Made by a program: the position numbers and the translations under genes. A model generated the notes under the pieces. It saw nothing but the letters and a program-made list of their open reading frames with translations. It ran no database searches and was not told where the DNA came from. A stretch of DNA of 41,997 bases from Acinetobacter lactucae (GTDB taxonomy: Bacteria; Pseudomonadota; Gammaproteobacteria; Pseudomonadales; Moraxellaceae). Within the stretch, counting starts at the first letter, position 1, and each line of letters starts with the position of its first letter. This document shows positions 32,315 through 39,575 of this stretch, one piece after another. The stretch spans positions 1 to 41,997 of the forward strand of contig NZ_JABVBF010000007.1 in assembly GCF_013344765.1 (NCBI RefSeq). Reading direction: 5' to 3'.

Positions 32315-33190
32315 GTGACATTATTACTGCCCATATTGGCGTTTATCACTGGACTTTTACTAGCTCAGACTTCTATTTCAGAAACCATAAAACCTATTCT
32401 TTCGGCTTGGCTTGCCCGCTTACTGATTCCAGTTGTGATTATTTACAACATGGTATTTTATCAGCCAGGTAGTTTGAGCTTAATGCTCTTTAGCTTCGGT
32501 TCAGCATTTCTTATTTTCTTCGCTTATTTAGCTCTATTTAAAGACAGATTATTAGCGCTATGCGTGAGTTATACCAACATGGGCTGGCTTGGCTTTCCTT
32601 TTGCCATGGCTTTATTTGGTCCTGATGCTACGGCTCCTATTGTTGCGCTATATATTGGTATGTCTCTTTTTGGAAATGCATGGGCTGTTACGGCAGTCAC
32701 CACTGCACCACAAAGTAAGCTTCACATATTAAAAAAGATTTTAACTTCTCCACCGTGTATTTCAATTTTTTGTGCGCTTCTGCTCAGGTTGCTAGGTGCT
32801 CAGCATATAGAACATCCCGCTATACATTGGATATATGAAATTGCCAAGTTCGCAATGACTTTTGCTGGCATGTGTGTTTTGGGAATGTGGCTACGCCGTA
32901 CCCGAGTGCATTTAAAAGACTTAATCTACAGTACCAAAGCTCAAGCTTTTAAGGTGGTGTGTGGGTTTATTCTTTGTGGCTTAACTTATAAATTTTTACC
33001 GATACCAAATATAAGTCAGCAAATTGGAGTGATGTTTTTAATGTTCTGTCTGCCACCAGCAGCCAATATTGTAGCGCTAGAAACACATTATCAAGGAACG
33101 GGAAGATCTGCAGCTTATATCGCCTCTGGGACGATTGTGAGTTGTGTGTGTATTGCGATTTATGCAGTTTTTTTGCATCTTTATTTCTAG
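32315..33190 (+). CDS. AEC (auxin efflux carrier) family permease
   Basis: A 291-aa hydrophobic protein with about ten membrane helices in the AEC/PIN-like pattern: two sets of five. Conserved points are the broken helix near residues 85-100 (YTNMGWLGFPFAMALFGPDA) and the matching C-terminal MFCLPPAANIVALETHY. Bacterial AEC members export or import small organic acids such as malate and malonate; the substrate here is unknown. The start codon is GTG with GGAG a few bases upstream. It is divergent from tatABC across 252 bases, and the palindromic element at 33261-33369 follows it. Confidence 0.83.
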   Translation: MTLLLPILAFITGLLLAQTSISETIKPILSAWLARLLIPVVIIYNMVFYQPGSLSLMLFSFGSAFLIFFAYLALFKDRLLALCVSYTNMGWLGFPFAMALFGPDATAPIVALYIGMSLFGNAWAVTAVTTAPQSKLHILKKILTSPPCISIFCALLLRLLGAQHIEHPAIHWIYEIAKFAMTFAGMCVLGMWLRRTRVHLKDLIYSTKAQAFKVVCGFILCGLTYKFLPIPNISQQIGVMFLMFCLPPAANIVALETHYQGTGRSAAYIASGTIVSCVCIAIYAVFLHLYF

Positions 33191-33260
33191 GGAAGCCAGT
33201 TAGATCATACGGCCTTAGAATAATGGTTATATGCTTATTTTGTGTATGTAAGCAATACTT

Positions 33261-33369
33261 TACTTTTGTTTCGTCAAAAGTAACAAAACCATTTGTCGAA
33301 CTGACGACACATCCTTGATGTCGCAGTTCGACGGGCGACATCCATGTCGCCTAGCACGATAGCAAATGG
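33261..33369. repeat. Multi-stem palindromic intergenic element
   Basis: A compact structure between convergent genes. First stem: TACTTTTG (33261-33268) with CAAAAGTA (33275-33282). A second, branched unit is closed by CCATTTG (33289-33295) with CAAATGG (33363-33369). Inside it, TCGAACTG (33296-33303) pairs with CAGTTCGA (33324-33331), and GGCGACAT (33334-33341) with ATGTCGCC (33344-33351). The inner stems are much more GC-rich than their surroundings. It looks like a dispersed intergenic repeat, and could also end both neighbouring transcripts. Confidence 0.6.
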
Positions 33370-33405
33370 CTTTAAAGTTAAACTAAATAAATGCCATATA
33401 AAGTT

Positions 33406-34032
33406 TTACTTCTGCAAGCTCTCTCTAAACAACTGCATCGCTTGTCCACGATGGCTAATCTTGTTTTTGTCTTCTTTAGACAATTCAGCGCTAGAAACTT
33501 GTAGCTCAGGCAACCAGAACAGTGGGTCATAGCCAAAGCCATTTTCGCCACGTGGCGCTTCTAAAATTTCGCCGTGCCAGATGCCTTGGAAAATTTGGGG
33601 TAAAGGGTCTTCAGCATGAGTGACTAAAGCAAGTACACAAACAAACATACCTTCAATCACTTCACCATTTTTACGATATGGCAGAAGATCATTTAATAAT
33701 TTTGCATTGTTGGCTGCATCGTCACCATGTTCTCCAGCATAACGCGCTGAATAAATACCAGGCGCGCCACCTAAGATAGGAACACAAATACCAGAGTCAT
33801 CAGCCATAGCAGGCTTACCTGAAATTTTAGAGGCATGACGAGCTTTAATAATGGCATTTTCAATAAAGCTTAAGCCATCTTCGATTGCATCAGGAATATT
33901 AATGCGACCTTGAGGAATAATTTCTACAGGTAACTTCAGCTGTTCAAAAAGTTTTTCAAACTCTGCGACTTTACCTTTGTTATTGCTGGCAAGAACTAAA
34001 CTGCCCTGATCAAACCAATGTGGGGTAGACAT
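33406..34032 (-). CDS. rdgB: RdgB/HAM1 family XTP/dITP pyrophosphatase
   Basis: A 208-aa cytoplasmic enzyme that hydrolyses dITP, XTP and related non-canonical nucleotides to monophosphates, keeping them out of DNA and RNA. SLVLASNNKGKVAEFEKLF is the substrate-binding N-terminus. SFIENAIIKARHAS and PAMADDSGICVPILGGAPGIYSARYAG contain the metal-binding acidic residues. The C-terminus has GFGYDPLFWLPE and the KNKISHRGQAM motif. It ends about 35 bases from the palindromic element, has its own upstream region of 177 bases, and is probably a single-gene unit. Confidence 0.95.
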   Translation of the reverse strand: MSTPHWFDQGSLVLASNNKGKVAEFEKLFEQLKLPVEIIPQGRINIPDAIEDGLSFIENAIIKARHASKISGKPAMADDSGICVPILGGAPGIYSARYAGEHGDDAANNAKLLNDLLPYRKNGEVIEGMFVCVLALVTHAEDPLPQIFQGIWHGEILEAPRGENGFGYDPLFWLPELQVSSAELSKEDKNKISHRGQAMQLFRESLQK

Positions 34033-34141
34033 AATAAAACCAAACGTTATAGCTAATATCGAACATCAGTTATGTTACGTGTTTTTTAAGAGGGGATATA
34101 GAGGTAAACAAATACAATATAAATGAGAATATCCTAATAAA

Positions 34142-34178
34142 CTAAAACCACCTTGTAGAGCATACAAGGTGGTTTTAG
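34142..34178. terminator. Hairpin downstream of the metX-metW-sel1 operon
   Basis: CTAAAACCACCTTGTA (34142-34157) and TACAAGGTGGTTTTAG (34163-34178) are a perfect 16-bp inverted repeat with a five-base loop. The arms end in AAAA and TTTT tracts, so termination is possible on both strands. It lies 32 bases beyond the sel1 gene stop. Confidence 0.75.
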
Positions 34179-34209
34179 TCGAGTAAGGTTTTTTACGGAT
34201 GAACCGTTA

Positions 34210-34797
34210 TTATTGTGCTTGAATCCATTTGTCCGCACGGTCACGTGCTGTACGGATTTGTTCTTGAGTCAAGTTTGCTGCAAGAGCAGTTTTCTTACCT
34301 TCAGATAGGCTAATCACTTTATTGTCGAGCATGCCATCACGAGTTGAAAGTTCATACCACTGGTAAGCACCAACGTAGTTTTTCTTTTGCTCTTCCATCA
34401 TCGCGAGGTTATAGCTTGCACGATTATCACCATTGCTTGCTGCTTTTTCAAAGTATTTACGAGCCATAGACTCATCTTTCTTAACACCAATGCCGTCGGC
34501 ATACATACGGCCTACGTTGAGTTGTGCTGGTGATAAACCTTGGTCAGCTGCAGCTTTAAACCATGCGAAAGCTTGTTTCTCGTCTTTTGCTACATCTTTA
34601 CCATATTGATAATGTGTACCAAGATAAAATTGTGCGCCTGCTTGCCCGGCTTTTGCTGCTTTCTGAAGATCGTTAATCCCCATTGTTGAAAAACGTGCAG
34701 CCTGACTCGCAACCGATTGTGGCTGGGCGATATAATCTGCATGAGCCTGCATACTTAGCAGTCCTGCAAATAGTGTGCTAAATAATGTCTTTTTCAT
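34210..34797 (-). CDS. Secreted Sel1-repeat protein
   Basis: A 195-aa protein with an N-terminal signal peptide, MKKTLFSTLFAGLLSMQAHA, cleavable after residue 20. Three Sel1-like (tetratricopeptide-type) repeats are visible in about residues 45-150, with the typical A-x-x-G pattern in AAKAGQAGAQFYLGTHYQYG, AADQGLSPAQLNVGRMYADG and AASNGDNRASYNLAMM. The repeats usually mediate protein contacts in the periplasm. The start overlaps the metW stop by four bases (ATGA), so it is the last gene of the metX-metW operon even though a methionine connection is not obvious. Confidence 0.88.
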   Translation of the reverse strand: MKKTLFSTLFAGLLSMQAHADYIAQPQSVASQAARFSTMGINDLQKAAKAGQAGAQFYLGTHYQYGKDVAKDEKQAFAWFKAAADQGLSPAQLNVGRMYADGIGVKKDESMARKYFEKAASNGDNRASYNLAMMEEQKKNYVGAYQWYELSTRDGMLDNKVISLSEGKKTALAANLTQEQIRTARDRADKWIQAQ

Positions 34798-35387
34798 AGT
34801 GCACTCACTCGATAAATAGCGACTTCACCAAACAAATTCGGAACATGTTTGCTTAACAGGCTTCCCTGCTGATTTCCATTGACGGCGAGTCGATTAATAA
34901 TTTGTATCTGATTTTCAGCACATAGTGCTTCGAAATCTTTAAATGTACATAAATGAATGTTGGGAGTGTTATACCACATATATGGTAAAGCATCCGATAC
35001 AGGCATCATTCCTTTTAATGCAAGAAAAGAGCGAGTCTTCCAATGCGCAAAGTTTGGAAAAGTAATAATTGCCTGTTTACCCACACGCACCATGTCTCTT
35101 AATAAAACATCGGGTGCATCTACGGCTTGCAAAGCTTGTGCCATAACCACATAGTCAAATGACTGGTCTGCAAAGCGGCTTAAGCCGAGATTCAAATCTT
35201 GTTGAATAATATTTAACCCGCGACTGACAGCAATTGCAATCTTTTCTTGATCAATTTCTAATCCATAAGCACGAATTTGATGCTTTTGGCTCATATGAGC
35301 GAGTAATTCACCGTCTCCACACCCTAAATCGAGTACGCTTGAGCCGGGTTTAATCCACTTTTCTGCTAGTTGTTGATCAATACGCAT
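34794..35387 (-). CDS. metW: Methionine biosynthesis protein MetW
   Basis: A 197-aa SAM-dependent methyltransferase-fold protein that partners MetX in homoserine acylation for methionine synthesis. Motif I is VLDLGCGDGELLAHM near residue 19, and QSFDYVVMAQALQAV is motif II. The family-specific block IITFPNFAHWKTRSFLALKG is followed by LPYMWYNTPNIHLCTFKDF. No methylation substrate is known with certainty. It begins at the metX stop (TAATG, one base shared) and overlaps the sel1 gene at its own end, so the three are tightly coupled. Confidence 0.94.
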   Translation of the reverse strand: MRIDQQLAEKWIKPGSSVLDLGCGDGELLAHMSQKHQIRAYGLEIDQEKIAIAVSRGLNIIQQDLNLGLSRFADQSFDYVVMAQALQAVDAPDVLLRDMVRVGKQAIITFPNFAHWKTRSFLALKGMMPVSDALPYMWYNTPNIHLCTFKDFEALCAENQIQIINRLAVNGNQQGSLLSKHVPNLFGEVAIYRVSAL

Positions 35388-36547
35388 TAGCTTGCCTCCA
35401 GTGATGTCGATTTTAAATGTTCTTCACCGCCTAGGAAAGCGCGCATGGTTTTGACATACAGTGGAATAGGGAATAAGAACGAGTCATGACCTTGTTCAGC
35501 ATCAATATCGAGATAACTTACTGGCTTATGATTGGTAATAAGTGCATCTACAATTTCTTGTGAGCGGCTTGGTGCAAAACGCCAGTCAGTTGTAAACGAG
35601 ACAATCAAGAACTGGCATTTGGTTTTGCCCATCGCTTCAGTTAAAGAATGACCGTACTCACGTGATGGGTCAAAATAATCTAAAGCTTTGGTCATGATGA
35701 GATAGGTATTGGCATCAAAGTTCCGACTGAACTGTTCACCTTGATAACGTAGATAGCTCTCGACTTGAAACTCGACATCAAAACCATACATAAATTTGCC
35801 AGATTTTAAATCACGGCCAAATTTTTGTTTCATGGCTTCTTCTGAAAGATAGGTGATATGGCCGACCATACGAGCCAAAATCAGTCCGCGTTTCGGGTAG
35901 CTATCATTTTCTAAATAACGGCCATGATGGAAATCTGGGTCAGACAAGATCGACTGACGTGCAACCTCGTTAAATGCAATATTTTGAGCTGAAAGCTTTG
36001 GTGCACTGGCAATAATCACACATTTTTGTAGGCGGTCAGGGTAGTCTACGGACCATTGTAGTGCTTGCATGCCACCTAATGACCCACCAACCACTGCATA
36101 CCAGACATCTACACCTAAACGATCAGAAAGCATGGCCTGAGTTTTAACCCAGTCGCGTACCGTTACTAAGGGAAAATCCGGTCCATAAGGGCGGTTATCA
36201 TTTTCAGGATTTGGTGAGGTCGGGCCAGTTGAGCCATTACAGCCACCAATATTATTTAGCGAAACTACAAAAAACTTATTTGTATCGATTGCCTTACCCG
36301 GGCCAATACAACTATCCCACCATCCAGCTTTTTTATCATCTTCGTGGTGATAACCCGCCGCATGATGATGTCCGGAAAGAGCATGACAGATTAAAATTGC
36401 ATTTGATTTATCAGCATTTAAAGTGCCGTAAGTTTCGACCATTAGTTCAAAACGTGGCAAAACACGATCACATTCAAGGTGTAATGGTTCTTCAAATTGG
36501 AACTTTTGCGGAGTGACTAACCCCACTGAATCAGCTGGAAAAGACAC
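35387..36547 (-). CDS. metX: Homoserine O-acetyltransferase (MetX family)
   Basis: An alpha/beta-hydrolase-fold enzyme that acylates homoserine in the first committed step of methionine synthesis. Key parts are [20 protein letters not shown]-like [31 protein letters not shown], the nucleophile Ser in [14 protein letters not shown], and the Asp/His dyad in the last quarter, with the His in EQGHDSFL. The frame is open 23 codons further upstream, but those codons pass through the leuA terminator hairpin. I use the GTG at 36547 (386 aa), which fits the length known for Acinetobacter MetX. It is 82 bases downstream of leuA, and metW follows. Acetyl versus succinyl specificity cannot be read with certainty. 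Confidence 0.94.
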   Translation of the reverse strand: MSFPADSVGLVTPQKFQFEEPLHLECDRVLPRFELMVETYGTLNADKSNAILICHALSGHHHAAGYHHEDDKKAGWWDSCIGPGKAIDTNKFFVVSLNNIGGCNGSTGPTSPNPENDNRPYGPDFPLVTVRDWVKTQAMLSDRLGVDVWYAVVGGSLGGMQALQWSVDYPDRLQKCVIIASAPKLSAQNIAFNEVARQSILSDPDFHHGRYLENDSYPKRGLILARMVGHITYLSEEAMKQKFGRDLKSGKFMYGFDVEFQVESYLRYQGEQFSRNFDANTYLIMTKALDYFDPSREYGHSLTEAMGKTKCQFLIVSFTTDWRFAPSRSQEIVDALITNHKPVSYLDIDAEQGHDSFLFPIPLYVKTMRAFLGGEEHLKSTSLEAS

Positions 36548-36581
36548 GGGAACATTTCGCCTTTTAAATCTTTCAGGAATA

Positions 36582-36613
36582 AAAAGAAAGGATACCAAGC
36601 TAGGTATCCTTTC
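36582..36613 (-). terminator. Terminator between leuA and metX
   Basis: GAAAGGATACC (36586-36596) pairs with GGTATCCTTTC (36603-36613) around AAGCTA. On the minus strand it ends in TTTCTTTTTATT. It lies 16 bases after the leuA stop and 38 bases before the metX GTG. Confidence 0.8.
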
Positions 36614-36629
36614 CAAAGTCTTTTTTTAA

Positions 36630-38327
36630 TTAAACAGCAGCGGCAACAACCTGATCTGTACTTAAAACACCTTGATCAATCAAACGGTTGGTACATGCGA
36701 TAATTGCTTCAATTGATGAAGTGACTGTGTTGTCATGAACACCAGCACCAAATGAACCTTTACCTGTACCTTTTACTTGAAGCTCAATTAAGGTTAATGC
36801 TTTCGCATTTGCACCTGAACTAATACTACGTTCTTCATAGTTCAATACGTCAATTGGTAATTGAAGTGCATTTAAGAATGCAGAGATTGGTCCGTTACCT
36901 TCACCGCGAAGTTGTTGCGTTTCGCCTTCAACATCAACATCAAGTTCGATAATTTGAGTGCCATTAATGTCAGATAATCTGTAGTTTTTGACTGTGTAAT
37001 GATGATTTTTTACATCAACATACGTATCTTTAAATAATGTCCAGATTTCTTTGGCATTAATTTCTGTACCGTTCTCATCAGCATATTGTTGAACAACTTG
37101 GCTGAATTCGATTTGTAAACGACGCGGCAACACAACGTTGTAATTCGATTCTAATAAGTATGCGATACCACCTTTACCAGACTGACTGTTTACACGAATG
37201 ACAGCATCATAGTCGCGGCCCAAATCTTTCGGGTCAATTGGTAAGTAAGGCATATCCCAGACTTCTTCATTTTTCTGGTATTCGAAACCTTTTTTGATCG
37301 CATCCTGATGTGAACCAGAGAAGGCAGTAAATACCAAGTCGCCTGCATATGGATGACGAGGGTGTACAGGTAAACCAGTACATTCTTCAACCGTTGCAAT
37401 TACTTCATTAATATTAGAAAAATCTAACTCTGGTGCTACACCTTGGGTATACATGTTCAATGCAATTGCTGCAACGTCAACGTTACCTGTACGTTCACCA
37501 TTACCGAACACACAGCCTTCAACACGGTCAGCACCCGCCATAATGGCAAGTTCTGATGCAGCAATACCACAGCCGCGGTCATTGTGGCAGTGAACAGAAA
37601 TGATCACACCATCACGACGTGCCAAATTACGATGCATCCATTCAATTTGGTCTGCATAAACATTTGGTGTAGAAACTTCTACAGTCGCTGGTAAGTTTAA
37701 AATAACTTTATGATCTGGACGTGCATCCCAGATTTCTGTGACGGCATCACAGACATCTTTAGCGACTTCTAATTCTGTTGCAGAGAAACATTCTGGACTA
37801 TATTGGAAAATCCAGTCAGTTTGAGGATATTGTGCCGCATACTCTTTAACTTTTTGAGCAGCATTAATTGCTAATTGTTTTGCGCCATCAACATCTACAT
37901 TCAACACCTTTTGACGGAAGGTTGGAGAGTTTGAGTTATAAATATGTACAATTGCGCGTTTAGCACCTGCCAAAGATTCAAAAGTACGTTCGATTAAATG
38001 GTCACGTGCTTGAACCAAAACTTCAATGTATACGTCATCAGGAATATGATTTTCTTCGATCAACATGCGGGTAAAATCGAAGTCAATTTGAGATGCGGAA
38101 GGGAAACCGATTTCAATATGCTTAAAACCAATTTTCACAAGCATTTTGAACATTTTGAATTTTTGTTCCATGTTCATCGGTTCAAAAATTGCTTGGTTAC
38201 CGTCACGTAAATCGGTACTCATCCAGATTGGCGCTTTTGTAATTTCGTTATTTGGCCATTGGCGATCAGGTAAATCCACACGTTGGTACATACGGCGGTA
38301 TTTTTTGCTAGGGTCAGCCAACATCAT
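36630..38327 (-). CDS. leuA: 2-isopropylmalate synthase
   Basis: Condenses acetyl-CoA with 2-ketoisovalerate, the first step of leucine synthesis. The 565-aa protein is of the longer (type 2, fungal-like) form. It has the catalytic [16 protein letters not shown] with metal-binding Asp, the [16 protein letters not shown] block, [17 protein letters not shown] with metal ligands, and the [16 protein letters not shown] signature. The C-terminal about 120 residues form the leucine-binding regulatory domain, with [26 protein letters not shown] seven bases before the first ATG supports the start; a second ATG follows directly. The 458-base region upstream contains a leucine-rich leader frame, which suggests attenuation in addition to feedback inhibition. 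Confidence 0.96.
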   Translation of the reverse strand: MMLADPSKKYRRMYQRVDLPDRQWPNNEITKAPIWMSTDLRDGNQAIFEPMNMEQKFKMFKMLVKIGFKHIEIGFPSASQIDFDFTRMLIEENHIPDDVYIEVLVQARDHLIERTFESLAGAKRAIVHIYNSNSPTFRQKVLNVDVDGAKQLAINAAQKVKEYAAQYPQTDWIFQYSPECFSATELEVAKDVCDAVTEIWDARPDHKVILNLPATVEVSTPNVYADQIEWMHRNLARRDGVIISVHCHNDRGCGIAASELAIMAGADRVEGCVFGNGERTGNVDVAAIALNMYTQGVAPELDFSNINEVIATVEECTGLPVHPRHPYAGDLVFTAFSGSHQDAIKKGFEYQKNEEVWDMPYLPIDPKDLGRDYDAVIRVNSQSGKGGIAYLLESNYNVVLPRRLQIEFSQVVQQYADENGTEINAKEIWTLFKDTYVDVKNHHYTVKNYRLSDINGTQIIELDVDVEGETQQLRGEGNGPISAFLNALQLPIDVLNYEERSISSGANAKALTLIELQVKGTGKGSFGAGVHDNTVTSSIEAIIACTNRLIDQGVLSTDQVVAAAV

Positions 38328-38462
38328 GAGAAAACTCCTTGTCTCGTAGCGCGGTTGCTCTGGATATATTTAAAAGGCAACGTCTCTACTTAATATATGG
38401 TATCTAATTCAGAAAAATTAAAGGTAATCTTGAAATGCTGCTTTAAAAAGCAGACAAAATTT
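38328..38462 (-). promoter_or_regulatory. Structured leader of leuA downstream of the leader peptide
   Basis: Transcribed on the minus strand between the leader frame and leuA. CTGCTTT and AAAGCAG (around 38438-38453) can pair with each other. Alternatively, GCAGCAT within the same stretch can pair with ATGCTGC inside the leader frame (codons 21-22), so the two structures exclude each other. A further stem GTTGC/GCAAC with flanking GTAG/CTAC (38345-38382) lies near the ribosome-binding site. I do not see a stem followed by a clear T run, so the termination step remains unproven. Confidence 0.4.
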
Positions 38463-38546
38463 TTATACGCGCGCTTGGCGCAGCATCAGGAGTTGCAGAT
38501 GATGTCTTGCTTGAGTAGGCTGGGCAAACAAGTAATTCGTTTTCAT
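38463..38546 (-). CDS. Candidate leucine leader peptide upstream of leuA
   Basis: A 27-codon frame on the leuA strand starting with ATG at 38546 and ending TAA at 38463. It reads MKTNYLFAQPTQARHHLQLL and then MLRQARV. Leucine codons make up four of the six codons 17-22 (CTG, CTC, CTG, CTG), close to the end of the frame, as in attenuator peptides. TATTAT at 38567-38562 could be the -10. The ribosome-binding site is weak (GGTCTAGAG). Ribosome stalling on the leucine run would alter pairing of the ATGCTGC element with the downstream GCAGCAT. No match to a known leader is claimed. Confidence 0.45.
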   Translation of the reverse strand: MKTNYLFAQPTQARHHLQLLMLRQARV

Positions 38547-38582
38547 CTCTAGACCGTAGAATAATAAGTTTGATGGTTTGCG

Positions 38583-38785
38583 GGTAATCTTGATATTTAG
38601 ATATATCACATCTAAACAATGATTACACCTTGTGCAAAATTCTTATCATAATTTTAGTTAGGTTGTTTAGAAAATAATTTTCTAATTTTGCGCTGTTTTA
38701 TTTTTTATGGAAAATTATTTTCATATTTTTGCCTTATTAAGATAAAAAAGACTGTTTAGGCTTAAAAAGGCAAAAATAAATAGTG
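38583..38785. other. AT-rich region between piuC and the leuA leader
   Basis: This region holds no credible gene. It contains a 21-base inverted repeat (TTTAGAT and ATCTAAA, about 38596-38616), 13-base inverted copies at 38670-38682 and 38710-38722, and a long inverted repeat at 38726-38776. Composition is very AT-rich. The leuA leader promoter should lie in its left part. Confidence 0.5.
38726..38776. repeat. Long inverted repeat downstream of piuC
   Basis: TTTTTGCCTT-A-TTAAG (38726-38741) and CTTAA-A-AAGGCAAAAA (38761-38776) pair over 15 of 16 positions with a 19-base loop. It begins ten bases after the piuC stop codon on the minus strand. The stem is not followed by T in either direction, so it is not a standard intrinsic terminator. 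Confidence 0.55.
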
Positions 38786-39469
38786 TTATAGTTCTGACCA
38801 CATACGAATTAAATTATGATAAATATTGGTCAGCTTCATGACTTCTGGATAGTTATCGCCGTGTGATTTACGTAATTCTCGAATGCTCTCATCAAGATTA
38901 AATAACAGATGGCGTTTACTATCGTCTCGAACCAAACTTTGTACCCAGAAAAAAGAAGCAAATCGAGTACCTGAGGTAATGCTACTGACTTCATGTAGGC
39001 TAGTAGACGGGTAGAGCACCACATCACCTGCGGGTAATTTGACTTCGTGATAACCATAAGTATCTTCAATAACGAGGTCACCACCTTCGTATTCATCCGG
39101 TTCACTTAAAAATAATGTACAAGATAAATCGGTACGTAGTTGTTCAGAAGTTCCACGGATAAGGCGAATTGAATTATCTACATGGAAACCAAAGCTTTCA
39201 TGTTCATCATAACGATTAAAAAGCGGTGGAATAATTTTGTGAGGCAGCGCAGCGGCCTGAAACACTGGATTTTGCCAAATTGCTTTAATGACAAGATCAC
39301 TTAAGTGGTGTGTAAGCGGATCTTGTTCGGAGAGTTGTTGATTTCTTTTAACAGAGGCAGACAAGGTGCCAGCAGTCACTTTACCACCTACCCAATTTGC
39401 CTCTTTCATGAGTTTACGAAACTCGGCAACTTGCTCTTTGCTTAATACATTGGGGATATGATGAATCAC
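38786..39469 (-). CDS. piuC: PKHD-type 2-oxoglutarate/Fe(II) hydroxylase PiuC
   Basis: A 2OG/Fe(II)-dependent dioxygenase of the PiuC/YbiX family, regularly found beside catecholate-siderophore receptors and iron-regulated. Iron ligands are His and Asp in GFHVDNSIR and the distal His in STSLHEVSSITSG, followed by the Arg that holds 2-oxoglutarate. TDLSCTLFLSEPDEYEGGDL and YHNLIRMWSEL at the end align with E. coli YbiX. The frame starts three codons earlier at a GTG that abuts its own purine run. I choose the GTG at 39469 because AAGG then sits eight bases away and MIHHIPNVLS aligns with the family start (227 aa). Its substrate is not established. Confidence 0.9.
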   Translation of the reverse strand: MIHHIPNVLSKEQVAEFRKLMKEANWVGGKVTAGTLSASVKRNQQLSEQDPLTHHLSDLVIKAIWQNPVFQAAALPHKIIPPLFNRYDEHESFGFHVDNSIRLIRGTSEQLRTDLSCTLFLSEPDEYEGGDLVIEDTYGYHEVKLPAGDVVLYPSTSLHEVSSITSGTRFASFFWVQSLVRDDSKRHLLFNLDESIRELRKSHGDNYPEVMKLTNIYHNLIRMWSEL

Positions 39470-39503
39470 GGCAAACACCTTTTTAATAGATACTTCATTT
39501 GTA

Positions 39504-39530
39504 AAAATAGCCTCATGACGAGGCTATTTT
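39504..39530 (-). terminator. Hairpin between piuA and piuC
   Basis: AAAATAGCCTC (39504-39514) and GAGGCTATTTT (39520-39530) form a perfect 11-bp stem around ATGAC, with T following on the minus strand. It lies between the piuA stop and the piuC start, so piuC expression from the piuA promoter would require read-through or a second promoter. Confidence 0.8.
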
Positions 39531-39545
39531 ATATGAACTTCAATT

Positions 39546-39570
39546 AATTCCATAAATAAATTATGGAATT
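39546..39570 (-). terminator. Second hairpin directly after piuA
   Basis: AATTCCATAA (39546-39555) and TTATGGAATT (39561-39570) form a perfect 10-bp stem with a five-base loop, five bases beyond the piuA stop. It is AT-rich and lacks a T run, so it may stabilise the piuA mRNA end more than terminate it. Confidence 0.5.
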
Positions 39571-39575
39571 TAATC

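Noticed and set aside
36211-36516. 101-codon plus-strand frame inside metX
   Set aside because: Antisense shadow of the conserved catalytic region of MetX.
36548-36616. 23-codon upstream extension of metX
   Set aside because: It starts upstream of the leuA terminator hairpin and reads through it; the GTG at 36547 gives the family length.
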